A stretch of DNA of 64,000 bases, from the NCBI GenBank assembly GCA_012103535.1, contig WLWQ01000001.1, positions 1,432,280 to 1,496,279 on the forward strand. The letters are read 5' to 3'. Under the pieces are notes generated by a model that was not told the origin of the DNA, did no database searches, and saw nothing but the letters and a program-made list of their open reading frames with translations. Every line of letters starts with the position of its first letter. Within the stretch, counting starts at the first letter, position 1. The position numbers and the translations under genes were made by a program. Below are positions 52,948 to 61,510 of the stretch, in pieces. The stretch is from Pseudomonadales bacterium (GTDB taxonomy: Bacteria; Pseudomonadota; Gammaproteobacteria; Pseudomonadales; Pseudohongiellaceae).

Positions 52948-53712
52948 CTACACGGTGCTGGTTTGAATTGGTGCTTCGCGGTTAAGACGCTTCTTAAAAG
53001 AAGGAACTAGAGCAGGCACCTTACGCTTGTATTGCGTGTACTCAGGGTGTGCATTTTCCAAATCGCGCTCTTCCAGCTTCATACCCACAATCGTGTATCC
53101 AGTTGCACCTATAGCGAACAAGGCGTGGGTGATTGTCATAGTAGGTGTGAACCAGAATATTCCAATCCAACCAACATAGATTGGGTGTCGCACAATTCGA
53201 TACAACGCTGGTGTTACGAATCCCTGTTCGGGTGTTGCTTTCTGACGAAATGCGACCCACACCTGACGCAATCCAAACAAATCGAAGTGATTGATTAGAA
53301 AAGTGGCATAAAGCAACAACCCCCAGCTACCCAAATAGAGCGTATTCAGCAGTGCAATAGCCCAGTTGCTTTCCACCTGCCAGATCACTCCACCCAATGG
53401 AGCCCAGTAATACATAAGTAGAACCAAACAAGCGGTAGACATTAGAACGTAAGTGCTACGCTCCGCCGCCGCAGGAATGTATCGGGTTAACCAACGCTTG
53501 AAGGCCGGTCTCGCCATGCCGCTGTGCTGAATGGCGAACAGCGTCAGCAGACCGAGATCAACTAGCAAAGCACTGCCTAACGACAAAGTGGGTTGAGAAT
53601 CTATCGATTTCGGTACCCAAATGTTGCCGATAAAACCAATGGCATAAAGAAAGGCAACAAAGAAGAAAGCGTAGCTTGCCACCCCGTAAAGTAAAATTAG
53701 TGTTCGTTTCAT
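52948..53712 (-). CDS. mddA: Methanethiol S-methyltransferase, MddA-like
   Basis: A 254-residue membrane protein from the ATG at 53712 (AGAGGAAAA precedes it). It has the NnrU/isoprenylcysteine-methyltransferase type fold and the phrases VASYAFFFVAFLYAIGFIGN, IWVPKSID, FAIQHSGMARPAFKRW, RSTYVLMST and LYRIVRHPIYVGW in line with MddA proteins. MddA turns methanethiol into dimethyl sulfide with SAM. The RHPxYxGW and EERDLE parts are shared with other methyltransferases of this fold, so the substrate is by similarity. Four TGAC repeats at 11-bp steps lie 79-122 bases upstream. A small TM gene follows. Confidence 0.85.
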   Translation of the reverse strand: MKRTLILLYGVASYAFFFVAFLYAIGFIGNIWVPKSIDSQPTLSLGSALLVDLGLLTLFAIQHSGMARPAFKRWLTRYIPAAAERSTYVLMSTACLVLLMYYWAPLGGVIWQVESNWAIALLNTLYLGSWGLLLYATFLINHFDLFGLRQVWVAFRQKATPEQGFVTPALYRIVRHPIYVGWIGIFWFTPTMTITHALFAIGATGYTIVGMKLEERDLENAHPEYTQYKRKVPALVPSFKKRLNREAPIQTSTV

Positions 53713-53790
53713 GATGTTTTCCTCTAAGCAAAAATTAGTTCTCAATCGGTGAGACGGAGCGAATTATTGGTTAGAGGCTCATTTAAGTCC

Positions 53791-53834
53791 TGACGGAGCC
53801 CTGACATTTCTATGACTTTTCCATGACTCGAAGT
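53791..53834. promoter_or_regulatory. Four 11-bp-phased TGAC repeats
   Basis: TGAC occurs at 53791, 53802, 53813 and 53824: the spacing is exactly 11 bases each time. The two preceding bases are CC, CC, TA, CA. On the other strand this reads GTCA..., the pattern of Pho-box-like direct repeats bound by OmpR/PhoB-type winged helices. It lies 79-122 bases before the mddA-like start and 77 bases after the stop of a gene for a membrane winged-helix protein. Confidence 0.65.
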
Positions 53835-53911
53835 AATAAACTCGATTTTTGGTGACACAGTTCCGGTTTTTGGGACCGTTTTAATAAATCGGAGAAATAC
53901 GCTGAAGTAGT

Positions 53912-56008
53912 CTAATTTTGGGGATCTTGAAGAAGTAGAGGTAGCCCAATTCGTTCTGCTAATTCAATAAAACTGGAATCGTCGTAGAGATTTTCCAGAT
54001 TCACACTGGAATAGAGTTCAGAAAGCCCTGGGTCGCCTTGAGAGAAAGCATGATCCAACCATTCGAATGCCTGATCGGGCTGCTGCCAGTGGGCATAGAC
54101 TTCAGCGATCTGAAATGCCGCTCCATCAGCATCGGTGGCGATCAATTCGTCCAGGGCAGTTTCTGCCTGGCCAGTTCGTCCCAAGTAGTTGAGAATGATA
54201 GCGCTTAGTGACAGCCGCAGATAATCCAGCTCCTCTAGAGCTATCCATTCCAGTGCTTCACCAAATGATTCATTGCGAATGTGCCAGTTAGATTCTAACC
54301 AGGGAATGTTTACATCAGCAGGGAATCGAGTACTGAATTCATCCAATGACAATCTGGCCTCATTCAATTCTTGAATGCGAATTTGTCTAATCACTAATGA
54401 AGTTGCCGCATTAATTGATCTCGGATCCAGATCCAGCGCAATTCTCGCTTCCCGCACTGCTGAATCATGGTTACCGGCCTTGCTTAGGAATCTGCTATAA
54501 GCAGAATGAGCTTCGGCGCTGCCACTGTTTAATGACAAGGCTTGGGAATAGGAATTTTCAGCATCTTCGAAATTCCAGAAATGGCGATGCTGAATTTCGC
54601 CGATGTGTACATAGGCGTCTGCATAATCCGGTTTCAATCGTGCCGCATCCCTGGCCAGTGAGAGAGCTTCAGAAAATGCATTCTCCCGCTGCAAATCACC
54701 TAACACCCCTCTAACTCTTAACACGTCTGAAAGTGCCACCATGGCTTCGGGATATTCCGGTCTCAGTTCCAGTGCTTGCCGAAAAACTCGCTCTGCTTCT
54801 TGCAAGACCTCACTCGATGTTCTGCCTCGTCTAATTTCAGTTCCCCGTAGCAGCAAACGATAGGCTTCGCTGGTTTGCGCATTGTCGGCAATGTTACTTA
54901 TCGATAGTGGTAAATCGAGATTCGTTGCCAGCACTTCCGATAATTGCTGAACGATGGCCAGCGATATTTCATCTTGTAAAGTGAACACATCATCTAACTG
55001 ACGAGTAAATATTTGCGACCATAGCTGAGTACCGTCTCTGACTTGAATCAGGCTGGCACTAACTCGCAATAAGTCTTCGTCTCTCTGCACCGAACCCTGA
55101 ACCGCATGAGCAACATTCAGCTCTTGTTGAATAGTGCCGAAATCATCGGGATTGTTGCGAAAGCTGCTCGCAGAATTGCGCGCGATAACCCGTAATCCAT
55201 CTACGGTTGTGAGGGAATTGGTCAGGGTTTCGGTTAATCCGTTTGAGAAATAATTGAACTCTGGATCCGGCGTCAGATTAGCAAAAGGCAGCACTACCAG
55301 GGAATTCGAATCAGTGGAAGAAACGATTCGCTGCGGCGTCGCTTCCTGAGTATTAACTATAAAGGCTGCTAATACTCCTGAGAAAACCGCTACTGCAGCA
55401 GAAGGCATCACAACGGCAAGCCAGATATTTGCAGGTACTCGGCTTGATCCCTTAACAGACGTTACCGGGTGTTCGAATTGATAGCCAGTCCTTGAAACTG
55501 TACGGATAACATCTGTATCGAATCCATTGTTCCGAAACAAATCTCGAGCCCGCTTTACGGTCTGAGTTAAGGATGCTTCTGAAACAACTACATTCGGCCA
55601 TACTGCATCCATCAATTCGTCTTTGCTCACGGCCCGATCCCGTGAACGAATTAGATACTCAATGAAGTCGAACACTTTCGGTTGCACGTCGGCCAGCTTA
55701 TTCTTAAAGCGTATTTGTCTTGCTGCCGTGTCGAGTTCGGCTGTACCGATAAGGAATACTGCAGAATCTGAAGCATCATCAGGTTCCCCTGAATGTTGAG
55801 TACTTTTACGGAAGGAAGCCCAGGCAACAATCATGACAAGCACGGGAGCCAGAACTAACATGAGCAATGTGACCGTGCCAATGACAGCCACTGGCAAACC
55901 TAAAGGCTCCACCAGAATGTCCATCAGCTGCAACACCACAACGCAACCCACCGCGTAGGTCAGCAGTGCCCGAAAAACCTGGGATTGGAATGGATTATGC
56001 GCAAACAT
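53912..56008 (-). CDS. Membrane winged-helix regulator with TolB-like and TPR parts
   Basis: A 698-residue protein. Residues 11-65 are two membrane helices (FRALLTYAVGCVVVLQL; VTLLMLVLAPVLVMIVAW). Residues 85-182 are an OmpR/ToxR-type winged helix: QPKVFDFIEYLI, KDELMDAVWPNVVVSEASL and IRTVSRTGYQFE are characteristic. A third helix spans 195-218. Then a TolB-N/FlgO-like domain (LVVLPFANLTPD; VAHAVQGSVQRDEDLLRV) and many TPR repeats fill the rest. CadC and ToxR put the winged helix at the very N terminus; here two TM helices come first. The likely target is the mddA-like gene just downstream, where repeats typical of such domains occur. Confidence 0.85.
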   Translation of the reverse strand: MFAHNPFQSQVFRALLTYAVGCVVVLQLMDILVEPLGLPVAVIGTVTLLMLVLAPVLVMIVAWASFRKSTQHSGEPDDASDSAVFLIGTAELDTAARQIRFKNKLADVQPKVFDFIEYLIRSRDRAVSKDELMDAVWPNVVVSEASLTQTVKRARDLFRNNGFDTDVIRTVSRTGYQFEHPVTSVKGSSRVPANIWLAVVMPSAAVAVFSGVLAAFIVNTQEATPQRIVSSTDSNSLVVLPFANLTPDPEFNYFSNGLTETLTNSLTTVDGLRVIARNSASSFRNNPDDFGTIQQELNVAHAVQGSVQRDEDLLRVSASLIQVRDGTQLWSQIFTRQLDDVFTLQDEISLAIVQQLSEVLATNLDLPLSISNIADNAQTSEAYRLLLRGTEIRRGRTSSEVLQEAERVFRQALELRPEYPEAMVALSDVLRVRGVLGDLQRENAFSEALSLARDAARLKPDYADAYVHIGEIQHRHFWNFEDAENSYSQALSLNSGSAEAHSAYSRFLSKAGNHDSAVREARIALDLDPRSINAATSLVIRQIRIQELNEARLSLDEFSTRFPADVNIPWLESNWHIRNESFGEALEWIALEELDYLRLSLSAIILNYLGRTGQAETALDELIATDADGAAFQIAEVYAHWQQPDQAFEWLDHAFSQGDPGLSELYSSVNLENLYDDSSFIELAERIGLPLLLQDPQN

Positions 56009-56119
56009 TTTTAGTTGTTCTGCTTAAGCGCTTGAACTGTGCAGAGTACCCACTTTATTGCGTAAAGAAAACGAATCAGCGAATTTTAATCCTCTGCAAA
56101 ATTCCTTCTGCCACAATAC

Positions 56120-57055
56120 TTAGCGGCTAATCTGGCGCTGCAGCCATGCTTCAATTAATTGCAATACTTCCGGCAAGAGTGGCTCTTTTGATTGATCTTG
56201 ATAATTAAAAATCGAAGGCTCATTCTCTTCTTTTCGTAACAGGTGTGACATGTTTTCGACTACATGCCCTTCGACTTCGCCACCGTAGATCTTTTCTATC
56301 TTTGCAACATCGGCGGGACCACACTGAAAGTCTTTTGAGCCACCAATTAAAAGAGCAGGCGTTACGCTCTGACGAAAAATGTCTTCAGGATCCAACTCAA
56401 ACAATTCTCGCACCCATATGACTGAGATTTTCCCAGCCAATCCTGCGCGAACCACTTTCTTGTCGGTAGTTTTGATTTTATTGATTAGCTTGCGCTGAGA
56501 TTTAACTGGATCAAAAATAAAGGCGAGAAGTTTCCAAATCCCAGCTCTGAATCCTTTGCTCTTCTGCACCATCTCTTGCATGGCTTTGGCCTGCATCATC
56601 AGAAGAGATTCCGCGTCTTCATAAAATGGAGACAACAGTATAATTCCGGCTACTTTATTGTTCTTAATTGCTACCTGGGGAGCGATAATGGTGCCTTCAC
56701 TGTGACCAACAATATAGATTTTATCGGGATTGGTTGCAGTGTGTTGTATGAGAAAATTAGCACAAGCGGCGGCATCATCCACTAAATCTGTATAAGTCGC
56801 TAGATCGAAGTCGCCACTACTCTCACCAACTCCGCGTTTGTCGTAACGCAGGCTGGCTATTCCCTGTTGTGCCAGATGCTCGGCAATAATTTTTGAATTA
56901 TTCAATGGCATGCCAGAAATATTGTCATCCCGATCGATTGGCCCACTTCCGCTTACATAAAGAAATGCCGGAAAAGGACCGTCGCCATCAGGCACGCACA
57001 AAAGCCCTTTTAGCTCGATTTCACCGCATGGAACAGTTACTTCTTGTTCAATCAT
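56120..57055 (-). CDS. Alpha/beta hydrolase
   Basis: A 311-residue cytoplasmic hydrolase with the canonical fold: FLYVSGSGPIDRDDN (oxyanion loop), SLRYDKRGVGESSG and the elbow GHSEG with Ser119. A likely acid (ALLIGGSKDFQC) and His (ENMSHLLR) follow. The family is near acyl-peptidase/dienelactone-type esterases; substrate unknown. It lies 21 bases after the dihydropyrimidinase gene and closes an operon with the sialidase-like gene. Confidence 0.85.
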   Translation of the reverse strand: MIEQEVTVPCGEIELKGLLCVPDGDGPFPAFLYVSGSGPIDRDDNISGMPLNNSKIIAEHLAQQGIASLRYDKRGVGESSGDFDLATYTDLVDDAAACANFLIQHTATNPDKIYIVGHSEGTIIAPQVAIKNNKVAGIILLSPFYEDAESLLMMQAKAMQEMVQKSKGFRAGIWKLLAFIFDPVKSQRKLINKIKTTDKKVVRAGLAGKISVIWVRELFELDPEDIFRQSVTPALLIGGSKDFQCGPADVAKIEKIYGGEVEGHVVENMSHLLRKEENEPSIFNYQDQSKEPLLPEVLQLIEAWLQRQISR

Positions 57056-57076
57056 CTTGTTCTGTCTCTATAGTTT

Positions 57077-58504
57077 CTATGGCGTAAACCAAAGATCTCG
57101 TTCCAGCAGCTGACCACTTCCTGCAGCTCCCAAGATCTCTCCATTTTCAAAAACAAGCTCACCACGACGAATCGTAGTCAGCGGCCAACCTGTTACTTCC
57201 CAGCCGGAATAAATAGAGAATCCTGTAGCGGAAAACATGTCTTCATCGCGAACAGTTCTTGTTTCATCAGGATCCCAAATGACCAGATCGGCATCTGACC
57301 CTACAGCGATGGTTCCTTTACGTGGAAACAATCCAAAAAGTTTCGCTGGATTAGTAGCAGTTACCGCCACCATTTGTTCGACAGTTATGCGCCCTTTAAG
57401 CACGCCGTCGGAATAAAGCAAGGGCCGCAGCATCTGCAAATGGTTCATGCCAGCACGGTGATTGGTAATAGTCTGACTCGGATCTAATTTGTCTTCCCGG
57501 GAATAGGCGACATGATCGGTGCCTACTACTTGAATGGTGCCGTTGGCCAGCCCTTCCCACAGAGCATCCTGATCTGACTGTTCCCGAAGCGGAGGTTGGC
57601 CAACATAAACACCCGCTTCCGGTGAATCGAACCTCTCACTGGTTAGATGCAAATAAATGGGTCGGGTTTCAATAAAAAAAGGCAGGCCGTTATCACGCGC
57701 CGCCTGAGCTACCTTGAGCCCGCGCTCAGAAGACACATGCACAGCATACATGGGTGAGCCAGATTGTTCCGCCATCGCCACTGCTCTTTTCATCGCCGTT
57801 TCTTCTGCCAGAGGCGGTCGCGCATCGGCGAGATACTGAACAGAAGTCTGCCCTACCGCTTCCAGTTCACCGGCTTGATGAGAAAGAATGCTGGCATCTT
57901 CGGCATGAATTAGAGTGAGAATTCCAGCATCACCCGCAACCTCAACTGCTTGCAGGAAGTCAGCGGCATTAGGATCGAAGAAATCGAAGTTCATGAATAT
58001 TTTTATGCTGGGTTGACCTGTGGCGGCTAAGGCCTCTAGCTGTTCGGTTTGCGTAGCAGGATCAGTAATCGTGGTATGTAAAATGACATCAGCTATGGCT
58101 TGTTGTTGGATAAGATTCGCTTCTCTCTCGATTAAATCAGTCAGAACTGAACCGGGAGTAGCAAAAGGAAAATTTGATATCGTAGTGATGCCGCCGGCTA
58201 GTGCAGCCATAGAACCAGTGTGATAATCATCAACCCAATTTCCACCGAGATGAACATGGGGATCAACTCCTCCCGGTAACACTAGCAAACCAGATGCATC
58301 GATTAGACGGACGCCTTGTGCTGCATCTAGATCCTGACCGATGGCTATAATGACGCCATCTTCTACCAACACATCCGCCGCGTATGAGGCTTCCGATGTC
58401 ACCACCGTGCCGCCCTGCACCAGTATATCCTGCGCAATGTTTTGTAGTGGAAAAACCAGCAGAACAAGCGAACACGCACTATTAAAAATACTTCTGGTAT
58501 TCAT
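57077..58504 (-). CDS. Exported dihydropyrimidinase-like amidohydrolase
   Basis: A 475-residue metal amidohydrolase with a signal peptide (1-24, QNIAQ). The active-site set is complete: His83 and His85 (DPHVHLGG), the carboxylated Lys168 (SIKIF), His200 (LIHAED), His256 (AVHVSSE) and Asp330 (GTDHVAYS). Homologous hydantoinases and dihydropyrimidinases open cyclic amides in the cytoplasm; an exported one is unusual and suggests scavenging of cyclic ureides or modified nucleobases outside the cell. AGGAG precedes the ATG. It is the middle gene of a three-gene operon. Confidence 0.88.
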   Translation of the reverse strand: MNTRSIFNSACSLVLLVFPLQNIAQDILVQGGTVVTSEASYAADVLVEDGVIIAIGQDLDAAQGVRLIDASGLLVLPGGVDPHVHLGGNWVDDYHTGSMAALAGGITTISNFPFATPGSVLTDLIEREANLIQQQAIADVILHTTITDPATQTEQLEALAATGQPSIKIFMNFDFFDPNAADFLQAVEVAGDAGILTLIHAEDASILSHQAGELEAVGQTSVQYLADARPPLAEETAMKRAVAMAEQSGSPMYAVHVSSERGLKVAQAARDNGLPFFIETRPIYLHLTSERFDSPEAGVYVGQPPLREQSDQDALWEGLANGTIQVVGTDHVAYSREDKLDPSQTITNHRAGMNHLQMLRPLLYSDGVLKGRITVEQMVAVTATNPAKLFGLFPRKGTIAVGSDADLVIWDPDETRTVRDEDMFSATGFSIYSGWEVTGWPLTTIRRGELVFENGEILGAAGSGQLLERDLWFTP

Positions 58505-58536
58505 CTGAATTCTCCTACTGCGTTTTGGATTGCTAC

Positions 58537-59607
58537 TTAATCCCAGACAGCTATTGCTTGTATTGCCAACTCATCAGGATCGATCACTACATGTTTTATC
58601 CGATCTCGCCGCCAGGTGTAAGTGATATGTACAAGTCCATCCGTGGTTTGAATAACCGCCGGATAGGAATACTCCCCTCTAGCATTTTCTAACACTAAAG
58701 CCGCTTCCCAGTTTTCTCCATCACTGGACAGCGCGACATTTAAAGGTGAACGGCCACTTGGCGTGTGGTTGTAAACGATTAAATGGCGACCATCACTAAG
58801 TGTTAATGCGTCGGTGCCAGAACTGGGATTAGGTAAAGAAGTAAGCGTCACTGGACTCCAGCTTTGGCCATTGTCATCAGACCAGGTTTGAAAAACGTAA
58901 TCAGAGCGGGAACGTCCAAGCGCTTGTAAGCGTCCATCATTATGTACGAGTACGCTCGGTTGAATCGCGTGAATTTCTTCACCGGCAGTTACCGGCATTG
59001 GATGAATAATATTCCAGGTTTCGCCAGCGTCGGTTGATCGTTCAAAATGAATACGCCAGGTACTGGGCCGCGTATTGGTTTCGGTACTGCTGGGACTAAT
59101 CAGTGTTCCGTCGGCAAGGCGGATGGGTTTGTTTTTTATTGGGCCCAGCACGCCGTCAGGTAATCTTTCAGGATCGCTCCATGTGAGCCCATCATCGCTC
59201 GATTTAATTACGCTCCCCCACCATTCTCTTGGACTTGGACCTACCTTATAAAAGAGGACTAATTCTCCTTCCTCCTCAGCATAGAGAACCGGATTCCAGG
59301 TGGGATAGCGAGAGCCATCAATTTGGACGCCATTGGCAATTTCAACGGGAGCAGTCCAACTATCTCCTGTTTGCCGCACTAACCAGATGCCTACATCGTC
59401 GTTGCCTTCTGCTGTACCAGCAAACCAGGCTGCCACCAAACCCGACTCTGTTTCTACTATCGTAGAGGCATGGACGCTGAGGAATGGTGCCGTCTCAAAC
59501 AGAAACTCCGAGTACAGAATGCCTTGCTGCTCAACTGTCGCCGTTACGCAGCTTGTAAGAGCGGCACAGAATGAGACGAGCAAAATTCTTACATGTTTCT
59601 TTGGCAC
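58537..59607 (-). CDS. Sialidase-like lipoprotein (BNR/Asp-box beta-propeller)
   Basis: A 356-residue protein with a lipobox at LTSC (Cys20). The rest is a six-bladed propeller with Asp-box phrases: SSDDGLTWSDPE, STDAGETWNII and SDDNGQSWSPV. ASTIVETESGLVAAWFAGTAEG is the start of the family's first blade. Exo-alpha-sialidases and rhamnogalacturonan-type hydrolases share it; catalytic Arg triads are not all visible, so the substrate is open. It leads the operon with the dihydropyrimidinase and alpha/beta hydrolase. Confidence 0.8.
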   Translation of the reverse strand: MPKKHVRILLVSFCAALTSCVTATVEQQGILYSEFLFETAPFLSVHASTIVETESGLVAAWFAGTAEGNDDVGIWLVRQTGDSWTAPVEIANGVQIDGSRYPTWNPVLYAEEEGELVLFYKVGPSPREWWGSVIKSSDDGLTWSDPERLPDGVLGPIKNKPIRLADGTLISPSSTETNTRPSTWRIHFERSTDAGETWNIIHPMPVTAGEEIHAIQPSVLVHNDGRLQALGRSRSDYVFQTWSDDNGQSWSPVTLTSLPNPSSGTDALTLSDGRHLIVYNHTPSGRSPLNVALSSDGENWEAALVLENARGEYSYPAVIQTTDGLVHITYTWRRDRIKHVVIDPDELAIQAIAVWD

Positions 59608-59722
59608 TTTTCTTCCTGGTCTGGCTTTGTAAAAGAGAGAATAAACAAAAAATAGGATTAGAAGGACTATTTTTTTAAGCAGAGAGCAGCAGATTAGTTA
59701 CAATGGCCGCAGGAGAACAAAA

Positions 59723-61471
59723 ATGAAAATTAGAACCTCTATTATTCTCATAGCATTCCTCTTTACCTCCTGTGCCCCACAGACTACGGAGCTTGTAGAA
59801 CCCACTCCAGTTTCTGCAGCGGCAGCAAACGCATTCACGAACACCAATTATGCACCCCAGAATCGGCCAGATGTGCGTGGATTAACCGGCGCAGTTTCTG
59901 CAGGCCATCCATTGGCGGCGCAAACAGGTTTGCGGATTCTTCAGGAAGGGGGTAATGCAACCGATGCCATCATCGCCATGGCGGGAGTTCTTGCCGTTGT
60001 TCGTCCTCATATGAACGGCATTGGCGGCGACGCCTTTGGAATATTCTACGCTGGAGATAGCAGAGAAATTACTGCGCTCAATGCCACCGGTCGTGCAGGT
60101 TCAGTTGCGACTCCGGAATTTTTCGCGGCAGCAGAGGTAGAACGAGTACCTGGAAGCGGAGCGCTGTCGGTTAGTGTGCCTGGAGCAGTGGCTGGATGGG
60201 TAGACGCCCATGAACGATAGGGTTCCATGGACTTTGCGTACTTATTAGAGCCAGCGATTGAATATGCCCGGGGCGGATTTGCCGTATCTACACGACTCGC
60301 CATGGATTTTGAAGAACAAGGTGGCAATCTCAATGAAGATGGTCGCAATCTTTATCTTCCTAATGGATCAGCACCACCTGCAGGAAATTTACTTATTAAT
60401 GAACAATTAGCTAATTCATTAGAAATAGTGGCAAACGAAGGCAAGCAAGGATTCTATCAGGGCCCGGTGGGCAAACAACTCGCTGCCTACATTACGGAAC
60501 TCGACGGACACCTGCGGGAAGAAGACTTCACAAATCACACATCCACCTGGGTTGAACCCCTGCGTGGTGATTATCTTGACCATACGATGCTTGTTATGCC
60601 TCCTAACACTCAAGGCATAACGCAATTGGCCTATATGGAAATGGCGAAATCCCATCCAGTTCAGGCAATGGGCCACAACAGCACCGAATATCTCCACACA
60701 TTAATCGAATTAAAGAAGCTAGCCTTCGCCGATCGTAATCGCTGGGTAGCCGACATGGAAATGGCGGATGTACCCATAGATGCATTGCTCGACCCAGACT
60801 ACTTAAATGAAAGAGCTGGGTTGGTGAATCCTGCAGAAGCCACAGCCGAAGTTGAGCCAGGTTTCGGCAATGAAATTTTCTCCAACAGCGATAAAGAACG
60901 GGAAGATTCTGGTGACACAGTCTATATCACTGCCATCGATCAATGGGGCAATGCTGTGAGCTGGATACAAAGTAATTTTGCCGGCTTCGGCTCAGGCTTA
61001 CTGGAATCCGAAACCGGAATCCTGTTACATAACCGCGGCGCCTTGTTTTCATTGGAAACAGGACATCCCAACGAAGTCGCACCGGGCAAACGACCTTATC
61101 ACACGCTATCGCCGCTGATGGCTCTGTATCCGAATGGCGACTTCGCCTTTGCTTTGGGCACACCGGGAGGTGATAGCCAAACTCAATCGCTACTGCAGAT
61201 TGTGCACAACATGTTGCTCTTCGACATGACGCCACAACAAGCCATCGAAGCGCCCCGTTTCCGCTCATTAGGTGGGCTTAATGTTGCCATCGAGAACAGA
61301 GTGAATGCAGAAGTGTTAGCTGGACTCGATACTCTAGGTCACAATCTAAATTTGATTGATGGCTGGACCGCAACTTTTGGCGGCGCACAGATGATTCACC
61401 ATAATCCGGATACCGGTGTCATCACCGCCGCCGCAGATCCTCGCCGCGAAGCCTATTCGCTGGCCTATTAA
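59723..61471 (+). pseudogene. Gamma-glutamyltransferase with in-frame TAG
   Basis: One frame read from 59723 to 61471 encodes a full gamma-glutamyltransferase of about 582 residues, except for a TAG at 60218-60220. The N-terminal part has a lipobox (FTSC), then GGNATDAIIAMAG, NGIGGDAFG and the substrate Arg region NATGRAG. After the TAG the chain continues GSMDFAYLLEPAIEYA, and the catalytic Thr lies in SGDTVYITAID (Thr231 of the second part). The family normally has Tyr where the stop sits (HERYGS), so TAT or TAC to TAG by one base is the simplest history. Re-initiation at the ATG 6 bases later would give a leaderless product lacking the first 168 residues. The natural subunit split is at the Thr, not here. 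Confidence 0.85.
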
Positions 61472-61510
61472 TGAATTACTAAAGAAGAATAAACGTACGA
61501 GGAAGTAGAA

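Noticed and set aside
53791..53834. TGAC repeats as a CRISPR or tandem array
   Set aside because: The unit is only 11 bases with a four-base core and no longer repeat, so it fits phased protein-binding sites instead.
60218..60220. TAG as a recoded (for example pyrrolysine) codon
   Set aside because: TAG is the ordinary stop of other genes in the window and no recoding hairpin is seen after it.
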